Below, one piece after another: positions 44,225 through 52,817 of a stretch of DNA of 64,000 nt. Source of the DNA: Bacteroidales bacterium UBA4893 (GTDB lineage: Bacteria > Bacteroidota > Bacteroidia > Bacteroidales > P3); contig DHCV01000038.1 in assembly GCA_002399025.1 (NCBI GenBank), forward strand, positions 54,678 to 118,677, read 5' to 3'. Position 1 is the stretch's first letter, and every line of letters begins with the position of its first letter. A program made the translations under genes and the position numbers. The notes beneath the pieces were generated by a model. It made no database searches, was not told the DNA's origin, and worked only from the letters and a program-made list of their open reading frames with translations.

Positions 44225-44770
44225 TTATTCTTTTTCAACTTGAATAAATGAAAGTTCAACTGGAGTTTTACGACCAAATATTTTAACCGTAACTTTCAAT
44301 TTTCTCTTTTCATCATTTATTTCCTCAATTGTACCAGAGAAATTACTAAAAGGTCCATCGACGATTTTCACAGATTCTCCAATAATAAAAGGGTCTGTTA
44401 ACTCTTCAGATTGACCATATAAATCATCCATTTTACCAAGAATCCTATTAATCTCGCTCTCTTGAAGAGGAATAGGACTACCATTTTTCTCAGAAATGAA
44501 ATTAATTATATTAGGAATACTCTTAATAATATGAGTTATTTCTCCTACCAAGTTAGCCTCAATCAATACATAACCAGGGAAAAGATTTCTATCCTTAGAT
44601 ATTCTTTTTCCATTACGCACAGAATAAACTTTCTCAGTTGGAATCAATACTTGAGAAACAAACTCTTGCAAAGCAAGCCTGGAAATTTCATTTTCTATAT
44701 ATTCTTTAGCTTTTTTTTCCTTTCCAGCAATTGCTCTAACAACATACCATTTCTTAGCTTGATCACTCAT
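44225..44770 (-). CDS. nusG: Transcription termination/antitermination factor NusG
   Basis: 181 residues. The NGN domain opens with KKWYVVRAIAGKEKKAKEYI and includes LFPGYVLIEANL (about 63-74). The KOW domain near 128-160 has GESVKIVDGPFSNFSGTIEEI. NusG binds RNA polymerase and couples it to the ribosome or Rho. It is between secE and rplK, as in most bacteria. It has no extra insertion of the kind seen in capsule-linked UpxY paralogues, so it is the housekeeping copy. Confidence 0.97.
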   Translation of the reverse strand: MSDQAKKWYVVRAIAGKEKKAKEYIENEISRLALQEFVSQVLIPTEKVYSVRNGKRISKDRNLFPGYVLIEANLVGEITHIIKSIPNIINFISEKNGSPIPLQESEINRILGKMDDLYGQSEELTDPFIIGESVKIVDGPFSNFSGTIEEINDEKRKLKVTVKIFGRKTPVELSFIQVEKE

Positions 44771-44888
44771 AAAATTGAAATAATTGAAATTGATATAATC
44801 ATTAAAAATAAATAACCGATTGTCTTTATATATCTCAATGACTTAACGTCTAGGGGAAGCAAGATATATAAAACAAGCAAAATAGGAA

Positions 44889-45107
44889 TTACCCCATCAT
44901 GCTATATAAGTAACCAAGTAAGCCTTTCCAAAACAATGTAGGGTGAACGCCAAACAATATATCCATAATAAATATTATTAAGGCAATAATTAATGAAGCC
45001 ACAAATACTACAATAGTACTATTTTGCAATTCCGACATTGTTGGCCATGATACCTTATGCATTAGCTCATCATAGCTGTCTTTAACGTAATTAATTATCT
45101 TAGACAT
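44889..45107 (-). CDS. secE: Preprotein translocase subunit SecE
   Basis: 72 residues from the ATG at 45107. The frame is open further upstream to 45158, but that part would lie inside tRNA-Trp, so the internal start is chosen. The sequence shows the amphipathic helix SKIINYVKDSYDELMHKVSWPTMSEL with the conserved W-P-T, and one membrane helix (about 32-57). SecE clamps SecY in the inner membrane. It sits between tRNA-Trp and nusG, its usual place. Confidence 0.95.
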   Translation of the reverse strand: MSKIINYVKDSYDELMHKVSWPTMSELQNSTIVVFVASLIIALIIFIMDILFGVHPTLFWKGLLGYLYSMMG

Positions 45108-45128
45108 CAATTTTTTATTTTTAAATTG

Positions 45129-45199
45129 CAGGGGCAGAGAGATTCGAACTCCCATCAACGGTTTTGGAGACCGCTATTCTGCCATTGAACTATGCCCCT
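45129..45199 (-). tRNA. tRNA-Trp (CCA anticodon)
   Basis: The cloverleaf folds on the minus strand: acceptor AGGGGCA/TGCCCCT, anticodon loop CTCCAAA, T-arm GGGAG-TTCGAAT-CTCTC. The 3' CCA is not encoded. It lies between tuf and secE. Confidence 0.95.
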
Positions 45200-45204
45200 A
45201 AAAA

Positions 45205-45228
45205 GTTACAGAATAAAAATTCTGTAAC
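45205..45228 (-). terminator. Hairpin with short T run between tuf and tRNA-Trp
   Basis: A 10-bp stem GTTACAGAAT / ATTCTGTAAC with a 4-nt loop is followed by five Ts on the minus strand, directly before tRNA-Trp. It could be a partial terminator that lowers read-through from tuf, or a processing signal. Confidence 0.6.
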
Positions 45229-45237
45229 CTATATTAT

Positions 45238-46425
45238 TTAGTCTAATATTTCAGTAACCTGACCTGCACCTACTGTTCTACCACCTTCACGGATAGCAAA
45301 ACGAAGGTTCATGTTCAATGCAATTTCAGCAATCAAGTTAACAGTTATTGTTAAGTTATCACCTGGCATAACCATTTCAACTCCGTCTGGAAGAGTAATT
45401 TCACCAGTAACGTCAGTTGTTCTGAAATAGAATTGAGGACGATATTTGTTGTGGAAAGGAGTATGACGACCACCTTCTTCTTTTTTCAAAATATAAACCT
45501 CTGCTTTAAATTTCTTATGAGGCTTAACTGAACCTGGTTTAGCAATAACCATACCACGACGAATTTCGTCTTTATCAATACCTCTAAGAAGTAGACCAGT
45601 GTTGTCACCAGCTTCTCCTCTATCTAATATCTTACGGAACATTTCAACTCCAGTAACAGTAGATTTTAATTTCTCAGCACCCATACCGATAATTTCAACA
45701 GGGTCTCCAGAGTTAATAACACCTGTTTCAATACGACCAGTTGCAACTGTTCCACGACCAGTAATTGAGAACACGTCTTCAATTGGCATTAAGAAATCTT
45801 TATCAACATCTCTTGGAGGAAGTGGAATCCATGTATCAACAGAATCCATTAGTTCCATAATTTTATCAACCCATACTGGTTCTTTGTTCAATCCACCTAA
45901 AGCTGATCCTCGGATAACCGGTGTATTGTCACCATCAAATTGATAGAAACTTAATAAATCACGAATTTCCATTTCAACTAAGTCTAACAACTCAGGGTCA
46001 TCAACTAAGTCAACCTTATTCATAAATACAACTAAACGAGGCACACCAACTTGACGTGCTAAAAGTATATGTTCACGAGTTTGAGGCATTGGACCATCAG
46101 TTGCAGCTACAACAATGATAGCTCCATCCATTTGAGCTGCTCCAGTAACCATGTTCTTAACATAGTCAGCGTGACCTGGACAGTCAACGTGTGCGTAGTG
46201 ACGAGATGCTGTTTGATACTCTACGTGAGAAGTATTAATTGTAATCCCTCTTTCTTTTTCTTCAGGAGCTGAGTCGATTGCATCAAAAGACTTAACTTCT
46301 GACAAACCTTTATCTGCTAATACAGTTGTAATAGCAGCAGTTAAAGTTGTTTTGCCGTGGTCAACGTGTCCAATTGTACCGATATTAACGTGCGGTTTGG
46401 AACGGTCGAATTTTTCTTTTGCCAT
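45238..46425 (-). CDS. tuf: Elongation factor Tu
   Basis: 395 residues. G1 GHVDHGKTTLTAAI (residues 18-31), G3 DCPGHADYVKNM, G4 NKVD, and domain II and III landmarks such as GRGTVATGRIE and PGDNLTITV. It delivers aminoacyl-tRNA to the ribosome. It is placed in the tRNA-rich superoperon between tRNA-Thr(GGT) and tRNA-Trp, the normal Bacteroidota arrangement. Confidence 0.99.
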   Translation of the reverse strand: MAKEKFDRSKPHVNIGTIGHVDHGKTTLTAAITTVLADKGLSEVKSFDAIDSAPEEKERGITINTSHVEYQTASRHYAHVDCPGHADYVKNMVTGAAQMDGAIIVVAATDGPMPQTREHILLARQVGVPRLVVFMNKVDLVDDPELLDLVEMEIRDLLSFYQFDGDNTPVIRGSALGGLNKEPVWVDKIMELMDSVDTWIPLPPRDVDKDFLMPIEDVFSITGRGTVATGRIETGVINSGDPVEIIGMGAEKLKSTVTGVEMFRKILDRGEAGDNTGLLLRGIDKDEIRRGMVIAKPGSVKPHKKFKAEVYILKKEEGGRHTPFHNKYRPQFYFRTTDVTGEITLPDGVEMVMPGDNLTITVNLIAEIALNMNLRFAIREGGRTVGAGQVTEILD

Positions 46426-46501
46426 AATAATTGACGTATTAATTAATTGTTAAATTTATTTATCTTTTTTATACAGTTTTACATATACATTGTAAAGAAA
46501 G

Positions 46502-46573
46502 AGCCATTGACGAGACTTGAACTCGTGACCCCTTCCTTACCAAGGAAGTACTCTACCACTGAGCTACAACGGC
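46502..46573 (-). tRNA. tRNA-Thr (GGT anticodon)
   Basis: Minus strand: acceptor GCCGTTG/CAATGGC, anticodon stem CTTCC/GGAAG around TTGGTAA, T-arm ACGAG-TTCAAGT-CTCGT. No encoded CCA. First tRNA upstream of tuf. Confidence 0.95.
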
Positions 46574-46633
46574 TTAGTTTTATTAACGTCATTAAGAACG
46601 AGTTAGATTTCTCTAACCCGCTCTTTAAACGTT

Positions 46634-46709
46634 TGGAGCGGAAGACGGGGCTCGAACCCGCCACCTATAGCTTGGAAGGCTATCGCTCTACCAAATGAGC
46701 TACTTCCGC
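46634..46709 (-). tRNA. tRNA-Gly (TCC anticodon)
   Basis: Minus strand: acceptor GCGGAAG/CTTCCGC, anticodon loop CTTCCAA, T-arm GCGGG-TTCGAGC-CCCGT. Discriminator T is followed by an encoded CCA (46634-46636), unlike the other tRNAs here. Confidence 0.94.
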
Positions 46710-46753
46710 ATTTTATTTTTTGTTTATTAACTATCTAATCAACAAACATTTTG

Positions 46754-46835
46754 TGGGAAGGGCTGGATTCGAACCAGCGAAGGCGTCGCCAACAGATTTA
46801 CAGTCTGCCCCATTTGACCACTCTGGTACCTTCCC
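46754..46835 (-). tRNA. tRNA-Tyr (GTA anticodon)
   Basis: Minus strand: acceptor GGGAAGG/CCTTCCC, anticodon loop CTGTAAA, a long variable arm as expected for class II tRNA-Tyr, and T-arm GCTGG-TTCGAAT-CCAGC. No encoded CCA. Confidence 0.95.
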
Positions 46836-46842
46836 TAACTTG

Positions 46843-46916
46843 AGCCGATGGAGGGATTCGAACCCCCGACCAGCTGATTACAAATCAGCTGCTCTGGCCA
46901 ACTGAGCTACATCGGC
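46843..46916 (-). tRNA. tRNA-Thr (TGT anticodon)
   Basis: Minus strand: acceptor GCCGATG/CATCGGC, anticodon stem CTGAT/ATCAG with loop TTGTA, T-arm GGGGG-TTCGAAT-CCCTC. First gene of the superoperon, 37 bp after the -7 element of the nearest promoter. Confidence 0.95.
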
Positions 46917-46952
46917 ATTTTTTTATCTTTAAAAAGACAAGAAAATAGTTTG

Positions 46953-46983
46953 CAAAGTTAGAAACAATTTTTGATACTACAAA
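46953..46983 (-). promoter_or_regulatory. Proximal promoter of the tRNA-tuf-rpo superoperon
   Basis: The minus strand has TTTG (46980-46983), a 19-bp spacer and TAACTTTG (46953-46960), ending 37 bp before tRNA-Thr(TGT). Confidence 0.75.
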
Positions 46984-47046
46984 ATTTTTAAAATATTTTC
47001 TCCAAATTTGCACTATCCTATTTCAAAGAACTTTTTTAAGCGGGTG

Positions 47047-47054
47047 CAAAGGTA
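47047..47054 (-). promoter_or_regulatory. Possible distal promoter of the superoperon (TACCTTTG)
   Basis: A second TAnnTTTG match on the minus strand, followed by CACCCGC, a context common at strong promoters of the phylum, 94 bp upstream of the proximal one. The rest of the 238-bp gap shows nothing else. Confidence 0.55.
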
Positions 47055-47154
47055 TTAACTTTCAGTATTTCCACCTAATTTTTCGTAAAGAAAAAACAAT
47101 ATTTTTCTTTTAAACCAAACTAACTAAGTAAAAATGAAAACTTTAATCAAGAGA

Positions 47155-47889
47155 CTAAAAAAGAAATTTTAGTTGCTTAAGATCTGAAATTACAGTCATT
47201 CCTGATCTTTTTTCTAAGATTAATCGACCAAAATTATCAACATCAATAATTTTTGCTTCAATAGTTTCATAATCATTAAAAATATAATTTTCCCAAGTAT
47301 TATAAAATAATAACCTGTCTAAGTATTCTTTTTTATAATCCGGAAGCTTATTATATTTTAATGTTTCATATCTTAATCTTATGCAGTCCAAAACTTCTTG
47401 AAGAAGGATTTCAATATCAAAATTAATATTTAACTCAATCTTCAATGAGGTTGGATTTGGAGCAAACGAAAAATCTGTTTGATTAATATTAATTCCTATG
47501 CCACAATAAACAGCCTCATAATCTGAACCCATGATTTGATTTTGGACTAAGATTCCGCATATCTTTTTCTTTCCAATATAAATATCATTAGGCCACTTAA
47601 TAAAAACATCAGATAGATATTTAGAAAGAAAATCATAAATACCTAAAGAAAGAATTTGAGTAATAAGGAACTGATCTCTTGCCTGCAAAAACTTTGGATA
47701 AAGTAAGAGTGAGAATGTCAAATTTTCACCCTTCTGAGCCTCCCAAACGTTTTGCCCTTGCCCCTTACCTTTTTTCTGCTCTTTTGTAACAACAACTGTC
47801 CACTCAGGCAAAGAACAGAAATTGGATTTCTTCAAATAATCCTGCGTAGAATGCAAACTATCAAACCAAAATATATTAAAAATGCTCAT
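47155..47889 (-). CDS. birA: Biotin--[acetyl-CoA-carboxylase] ligase
   Basis: 244 residues, the single-domain type without the N-terminal DNA-binding helix-turn-helix. The biotinyl-AMP site appears as GKGQGQNVWEA (about 41-51), a variant of the GRGRxGxxW motif. The KWPNDIYIGKKKICGILVQ block (about 97-115) holds the conserved catalytic lysine. It attaches biotin to carboxylase subunits in the cytoplasm and cannot act as a repressor. It is divergent from rsfS across a 302-bp gap; no TAnnTTTG match is found on its side. Confidence 0.94.
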   Translation of the reverse strand: MSIFNIFWFDSLHSTQDYLKKSNFCSLPEWTVVVTKEQKKGKGQGQNVWEAQKGENLTFSLLLYPKFLQARDQFLITQILSLGIYDFLSKYLSDVFIKWPNDIYIGKKKICGILVQNQIMGSDYEAVYCGIGININQTDFSFAPNPTSLKIELNINFDIEILLQEVLDCIRLRYETLKYNKLPDYKKEYLDRLLFYNTWENYIFNDYETIEAKIIDVDNFGRLILEKRSGMTVISDLKQLKFLF

Positions 47890-48191
47890 TTTATTATTTT
47901 ATCCACTATTTTACTTGCTATAAACTTTAATGTTACATATAATATGTCATTTCCTGAATAAGGTTTACACTTTTTCCTCATTTTATTTGATTGAAAGGTG
48001 TAAAAAATTTTTAGCCATTGATTTGAAAATTATTCGTTTCTCTAATTGAAGATTGCAACTATATATTTAAAAGAAAACTCTTTTTAATAAAGTGAAAAGG
48101 CAAAGACAAAAGTAGATAATTTTGTTTTTTATTTTTTAGTGTAATTCTTTTACTAAAATAATGTATCTTTGCAAGTTAATTTAACTTTTAA
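47890..48191. other. Divergent intergenic region between birA and rsfS
   Basis: AT-rich, no frame with coding character. Only the rsfS promoter (48164-48171) is recognised. Confidence 0.6.
48164..48171 (+). promoter_or_regulatory. -7 element (TATCTTTG) for the rsfS-ftsH operon
   Basis: TATCTTTG lies 20 bp before the rsfS ATG, giving a very short leader. There is no TTTG box 19-21 bp upstream. Confidence 0.65.
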
Positions 48192-48572
48192 ATGGCAGTA
48201 AGAAAAAACACGAACAAATCATCTCAAATGCTAACAGATATAGCAATCAAAGGGATACAGGATAAAAAAGGAAAGGATATTACAATAATATCTTTAAAAG
48301 AAATAGAAGGATCATTATTTGATTACTATATAGTTTGTACAGGCAATTCTCCTTCTCATATAGATACTATCACTGAGGCAATTGACAAGGAAATTAAACT
48401 TGCAACAGGGATTAACCCTAAAAGAATCGAAGGTTTACAGAATTGTCAATGGGTTTTATTGGATTATTTTGATGTTATCATTCACGTAATGCTCCAAGAA
48501 ACAAGAGATTTTTATAGGATAGAACAAATGTGGAAAGATGCTCCACAAACTCATTTAGAAAATGTTCAATAA
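48192..48572 (+). CDS. rsfS: Ribosomal silencing factor RsfS
   Basis: 126 residues. It shows the RsfS/YbeB/DUF143 pattern: GKDITIISLKEIEGSLFDYYIVCTGNSPSHIDTI, then GLQNCQWVLLDYFDVIIHVM and FYRIEQMWKDAP. It binds L14 on the 50S subunit and blocks subunit joining in starvation. It is first in an operon; ftsH begins 14 bp after its stop. Confidence 0.96.
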   Translation: MAVRKNTNKSSQMLTDIAIKGIQDKKGKDITIISLKEIEGSLFDYYIVCTGNSPSHIDTITEAIDKEIKLATGINPKRIEGLQNCQWVLLDYFDVIIHVMLQETRDFYRIEQMWKDAPQTHLENVQ

Positions 48573-48586
48573 ATTTAGGATTAATT

Positions 48587-50698
48587 ATGAGCAATAATCA
48601 ACAAAATAAGAATAAGAGTAAAAATAACTTCAAGAGTCCAATTAAAGGAAAGCCTAAATTCACCTTTAGTATTTATTGGATATATATTGCTGTAGCCATT
48701 TTCTTGATTGGAATGGTTTTTACGGGAGATGGCGAATCTACAGTTAATAAAAAAATTAAATGGGAAAAACTTCAACAAGTATTATTTAAAAAGGATTATT
48801 CAAAAATAATCGTAGTTAATGAAGATTTTGCTGAAATATACATTAAACCAGAGTTAATTAAGGTTGATTCATTTTATTCTGACCTTAAAACAAAACCTTC
48901 ATTATTTGTAAAAGGTTCAAGTCCTAAGGAAGGATTTTATATTTATGAATTTGGTAATTTCTCCTATTTCAGGGAACAATTAAAGGATATAGAGAATCAA
49001 TGGATTGCAAGAGATACTATTGGGATTGAAAGTTATGTCAAAAAAAGTGAAATCATTAGTTCAAGTAGAATAAATCTCACTCCTGAAAAAAGAAAGAATT
49101 TTTGGAGTGATAGTTTAGCTTTTCTCTTACCTTTTATAATCCTTATCTTAATATGGGTTGTTTTCTTCCGTTTGATGAGAGGTGGAAGTTCTGGTTCTGG
49201 AGGAATGGGAGGAGGCATTTTTAATGTTGGCAAGTCAAAGGCACGTCTTTACGACAAGGAAAATAATGCAAAGGTTACTTTTGAAGATGTTGCGGGTTTG
49301 GAAGGCGCCAAACTTGAAGTAATGGAGATTGTTGACTTCTTAAAAAATCCTAAGAAATATACAGACCTTGGAGGGAAAATCCCAAAAGGCGCTTTGCTTG
49401 TTGGACCTCCAGGAACTGGAAAGACCTTATTAGCCAAAGCAGTTGCGGGAGAAGCAAAGGTTCCTTTCTTTTCTCTATCGGGATCTGATTTTGTTGAAAT
49501 GTTTGTTGGAGTTGGAGCTTCAAGAGTTAGAGATTTGTTTAAGACGGCGAAAGAGAAGGCTCCATGCATCATATTTATTGATGAAATTGATGCAATAGGA
49601 AGAGCAAGAGGTAAAAATCTTGCTTCAGGTTCAAATGACGAAAGAGAGAACACCTTAAATCAACTATTAACAGAAATGGATGGATTTGGTACAAATGCGG
49701 GAGTTATTATTCTTGCAGCGACTAACCGTGCAGATGTTTTGGACAAGGCACTCCTAAGAGCAGGAAGATTTGACAGACAAATACATGTTGATTTGCCGGA
49801 CATTGAAGAAAGAAAAGCAATATTTAAAGTACATACCAAGAACCTAAAATTTGATAAGAAAAGCGTTGATATTGAATTCTTGGCTAAGCAAACTCCTGGG
49901 TTTTCAGGAGCTGATATAGCTAATGTTTGTAATGAATCAGCTCTAATTGCTGCAAGGCATAACAAAAAGCTAATTACAAAACAAGATTTCCTTGACGCTG
50001 TTGATAGGATAATTGGAGGGTTGGAGAAAAAGAACAAAGTTATTGCTCCAAACGAAAAGAAAACAATTGCATATCACGAAGCTGGTCATGCTTCAGTAAG
50101 TTGGATGCTCGAACATGCAAGTCCTCTAATAAAGGTTACTATTGTTCCAAGAGGACAGGCTCTTGGTGCAGCATGGTATTTGCCAGAAGAAAGACAAATT
50201 ACTACAAAAACACAATTACTTCATGAAATGATTTCTCTTTTAGGAGGAAGAGCTGCAGAAGAAATTGTTTTTGGAGAAGTTTCAACAGGAGCATTAAATG
50301 ACTTGGAAAGGACAACCAAAATGGCATACTCAATGGTCGCTTATTATGGACTTAACGAAAAGATAGGAAATCTTAGTTACTATGACTCTTCAGGACAAAG
50401 CGAATATGGATTTACTAAGCCTTTTTCAGAAAAAACTGCAGAGAACATTGATATCGAAATTCGCAAGATGATTGATGAGGCATATCAAAAAGCTAAAGAG
50501 ATTCTGACAATTCATAGAGATAAGCTTGATAAGCTTGCTATGCAACTTGTGGAAAAAGAAGTTATATTCAGAGAAGACTTAGAAGTTATCTTTGGTAAAC
50601 GTCCATTTGAGGAAAAGGAAGAAAATACAAATATTAATAGTAGCTCTACAGAGGAAAAAGACATAGACAAAGATATTCCCGAAATAAAAGTTAAGTAG
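48587..50698 (+). CDS. ftsH: ATP-dependent zinc metalloprotease FtsH
   Basis: 703 residues from the ATG at 48587; an earlier in-frame ATG at 48530 lies inside rsfS and is less likely. Two membrane helices (about 23-43 and 180-196) flank a periplasmic domain. The AAA domain has Walker A GPPGTGKT (about 269-276), Walker B IIFIDEIDAIG and the SRH region with RAGRFDRQ. The peptidase site is HEAGH (about 493-497). A Gly-rich linker GGSSGSGGMGGG follows TM2. FtsH degrades misassembled membrane proteins and regulators such as LpxC. Its TAG stop overlaps the GTG start of the next gene. Confidence 0.98.
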   Translation: MSNNQQNKNKSKNNFKSPIKGKPKFTFSIYWIYIAVAIFLIGMVFTGDGESTVNKKIKWEKLQQVLFKKDYSKIIVVNEDFAEIYIKPELIKVDSFYSDLKTKPSLFVKGSSPKEGFYIYEFGNFSYFREQLKDIENQWIARDTIGIESYVKKSEIISSSRINLTPEKRKNFWSDSLAFLLPFIILILIWVVFFRLMRGGSSGSGGMGGGIFNVGKSKARLYDKENNAKVTFEDVAGLEGAKLEVMEIVDFLKNPKKYTDLGGKIPKGALLVGPPGTGKTLLAKAVAGEAKVPFFSLSGSDFVEMFVGVGASRVRDLFKTAKEKAPCIIFIDEIDAIGRARGKNLASGSNDERENTLNQLLTEMDGFGTNAGVIILAATNRADVLDKALLRAGRFDRQIHVDLPDIEERKAIFKVHTKNLKFDKKSVDIEFLAKQTPGFSGADIANVCNESALIAARHNKKLITKQDFLDAVDRIIGGLEKKNKVIAPNEKKTIAYHEAGHASVSWMLEHASPLIKVTIVPRGQALGAAWYLPEERQITTKTQLLHEMISLLGGRAAEEIVFGEVSTGALNDLERTTKMAYSMVAYYGLNEKIGNLSYYDSSGQSEYGFTKPFSEKTAENIDIEIRKMIDEAYQKAKEILTIHRDKLDKLAMQLVEKEVIFREDLEVIFGKRPFEEKEENTNINSSSTEEKDIDKDIPEIKVK

Positions 50699-51318
50699 TG
50701 GAAAAAAACATTAAAGGCAGTTCGGAGAAAGAAGCAATATTAAAACTATTGCGCAACTCCATTTTAGACAAGGCAGATTTTCCATATCCAAATTTAGATA
50801 TGGAAGCTGATGTTTACGTTCCTGTCAATGATGACCCTTTAATGGTTTTTGCTGAAAACATTGTTAAATCAGGTGGAAAGTTTATATACTGCAAAAACGA
50901 GATTGATTTAATAGATAAACTTAATTCCATGATAGAGTATAGGGAATGGGAAAATCATATATCAACACTTGGAGATAACTTAAAGGAGTTTTTAGATAAG
51001 AATTCTATTGTTTCCAAGAGTGGTTTTGATGATACATGCAAGGTTGGGATTACATTATGCCACAGTGTTTCGGCAAGAGATAGTTTAATTACAATTACTT
51101 CAAATCAGATTGATAATTCAAAATTGGAATCATTTCCAAGCATATTAATTATCATCGTCTTTACCTCTCAAATTGCTTTAGATTTATCAACAGCTCTTAA
51201 TCAAACTTCCGAAAATTCTCCTAAGCATATTATTACTCTTAATCCAAGCTATATTTTGAGAGAAGAGATAAAGGAGTTATATCTGTTCACTGTTGAAAAC
51301 CAAATACAAACTAATTAG
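50698..51318 (+). CDS. LUD-domain (LutC/YkgG-like) protein
   Basis: 206 residues from a GTG start that shares one base with the ftsH stop. It has the LUD (lactate utilisation / YkgG) fold: VFAENIVKSGGKFIYC, then SVSARDSLITITSNQ and the conserved PSILIIIVFTSQIA block. LutC is part of L-lactate oxidation with LutA and LutB, but neither partner is present here, so a role in lactate use is not supported. A LUD gene between ftsH and cdsA is a recurrent arrangement in Bacteroidota. The function is unknown. Confidence 0.84.
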   Translation: MEKNIKGSSEKEAILKLLRNSILDKADFPYPNLDMEADVYVPVNDDPLMVFAENIVKSGGKFIYCKNEIDLIDKLNSMIEYREWENHISTLGDNLKEFLDKNSIVSKSGFDDTCKVGITLCHSVSARDSLITITSNQIDNSKLESFPSILIIIVFTSQIALDLSTALNQTSENSPKHIITLNPSYILREEIKELYLFTVENQIQTN

Positions 51319-51322
51319 GATT

Positions 51323-52147
51323 ATGAATAATATTATTCAAAGAACAATTACTGGTGCAGTTTATGTTTTGGCTGTTGTTTTCGCAATTCTCCTTAATCCA
51401 ATTGTATTTGCTATATTCTTTGCAATTATTGCGATGATTGCTCTTTATGAGTTTTACAAGAATTCAAAACTAAGTGGAGTTTTTCCAATGAAAACATTGG
51501 GTTATGTTTTAGGAGCTTCAGTATATAGTTCCTTTGTGTTAAAAGCATTTCAATTAGATGCAAAATATTCAATACTTACTTCACTGCTTATATGCTTTAC
51601 AATATTTATTGCAGAACTTTTTCGCAAAAAAGAAAATCCATTTACCAATATTGCTTATACAATTTTAGGAGTGGCTTATGTAGTTATTCCAATGGGTTTG
51701 ACAAATTTTATTGTAAACCCTGCTTTTCAACCCAAAACATTTATCCCAATCATACTTCTTAGTGTTTTTATTTTAGCTTGGTGCAACGATACCTTTGCCT
51801 ATTTGGTTGGAATTAAATTTGGGAAAAGAAGGCTCTTTGAACGAATTTCTCCTAAAAAGAGCTGGGAAGGATTCTTTGGTGGAGTTATTGCAGTTCAGAT
51901 TGCTTCAATTGTGTTGTATAAACTCACAAACTCTCCATTAGAATTTTTTGATTGGATGATTCTTGGAGCAATAATCAGTATAATTGGTACATTTGGTGAC
52001 TTGGTTGAATCAATGTTCAAAAGGCAAATGGGAGTTAAGGATAGCGGCAATATTCTTCCAGGCCATGGAGGAGTGCTGGACCGTTTTGATATTCTTTTTA
52101 CTACAATCCCTTTTGTTTTTATTTATTTATTTTTGCGTCTAAACTAA
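51323..52147 (+). CDS. cdsA: Phosphatidate cytidylyltransferase
   Basis: 274 residues from the ATG at 51323, chosen because the frame opening at 51293 lies within the LUD gene. It is a polytopic membrane protein with about seven or eight helices. The CdsA signature is near the C-terminus: SPKKSWEGFFGG, then GDLVESMFKRQMGVKDSGNILPGHGGVLDRFD (shown in parts; about 228-260). It converts phosphatidic acid and CTP to CDP-diacylglycerol. The next gene, psd, acts further along the phosphatidylethanolamine route. Confidence 0.96.
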   Translation: MNNIIQRTITGAVYVLAVVFAILLNPIVFAIFFAIIAMIALYEFYKNSKLSGVFPMKTLGYVLGASVYSSFVLKAFQLDAKYSILTSLLICFTIFIAELFRKKENPFTNIAYTILGVAYVVIPMGLTNFIVNPAFQPKTFIPIILLSVFILAWCNDTFAYLVGIKFGKRRLFERISPKKSWEGFFGGVIAVQIASIVLYKLTNSPLEFFDWMILGAIISIIGTFGDLVESMFKRQMGVKDSGNILPGHGGVLDRFDILFTTIPFVFIYLFLRLN

Positions 52148-52160
52148 TACATATTATAAA

Positions 52161-52817
52161 ATGTATATACATAAAGAAGGTTATAAAATTATTACTCTTA
52201 CCGTTCTCTTGGCAATAATAATCCTAAGTGTAATGAATTATTTTATTGACTCATGGAATTGGTATTGGTATTCACTTGCAGCTCTTATAATAATCATTGC
52301 ATTTATTGTTATAAGATTTTTCAGAATACCTAAAAGGGAACTTGTGCATAATGAAGACCAAGTAATTGGCAGTGCCGATGGAACAATTGTTGTTGTTGAA
52401 AGAGTGTATGAGCCTGAGGTTTTGAAAACAGAATGTATTCAGATTTCAACCTTTATGTCTCCAAACAATGTTCACGTTAATCGCTATCCAGTTTCAGGAA
52501 AAATAATATATACCAATTATCATAACGGGAAATACTTAATTGCAAAACATCCCAAATCATCAACCCTCAACGAAAGAACAACAATATGTATAGAAACCGA
52601 CAAAGGAAAGAAGATAGTCGTTCGTCAAATTGCAGGAGCACTTGCAAGAAGAATTGTTTGTTATGCAAAAGTGGATCAACAAGTGCATCAAGGAGAAGAA
52701 CTCGGGTTTATTAAGTTTGGTTCAAGGGTTGATGTCTTTATTCCATTAGAATCTAATGTACATGTTGAATTAGAAGATAAGGTAAAGGGAGGATTATCGG
52801 TTTTGGCTACTTTATAG
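52161..52817 (+). CDS. psd: Phosphatidylserine decarboxylase proenzyme (short type)
   Basis: 218 residues, the short PSD class of archaea and Bacteroidota. Two hydrophobic helices occupy about 10-52. The conserved STFMSPNNVHVNRYPVSG block is near 94-111. Self-cleavage should occur in the FGSR motif (Gly-Ser near 188-189), creating the pyruvoyl group. It makes phosphatidylethanolamine from phosphatidylserine at the inner membrane. It is followed immediately, with no gap, by the pseudouridine synthase. Confidence 0.95.
   Translation: MYIHKEGYKIITLTVLLAIIILSVMNYFIDSWNWYWYSLAALIIIIAFIVIRFFRIPKRELVHNEDQVIGSADGTIVVVERVYEPEVLKTECIQISTFMSPNNVHVNRYPVSGKIIYTNYHNGKYLIAKHPKSSTLNERTTICIETDKGKKIVVRQIAGALARRIVCYAKVDQQVHQGEELGFIKFGSRVDVFIPLESNVHVELEDKVKGGLSVLATL

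Noticed and set aside
45108..45158. SecE start at 45158.
   Set aside because: It would begin within the tRNA-Trp gene and add 17 residues absent from SecE.
46447..46905. Two plus-strand open frames (46447-46698 and 46720-46905) with fragments like ETGLEPATYSLEG and AGFEPAKASPTDLQ.
   Set aside because: They are antisense to the tRNA-Thr, Gly, Tyr and Thr genes. Such peptides are a well-known artefact of translating the reverse of tRNA genes.
50698..51318. Lactate utilisation protein LutC.
   Set aside because: lutA and lutB are not adjacent and the gene is coupled to ftsH and cdsA, so only the LUD fold is claimed.
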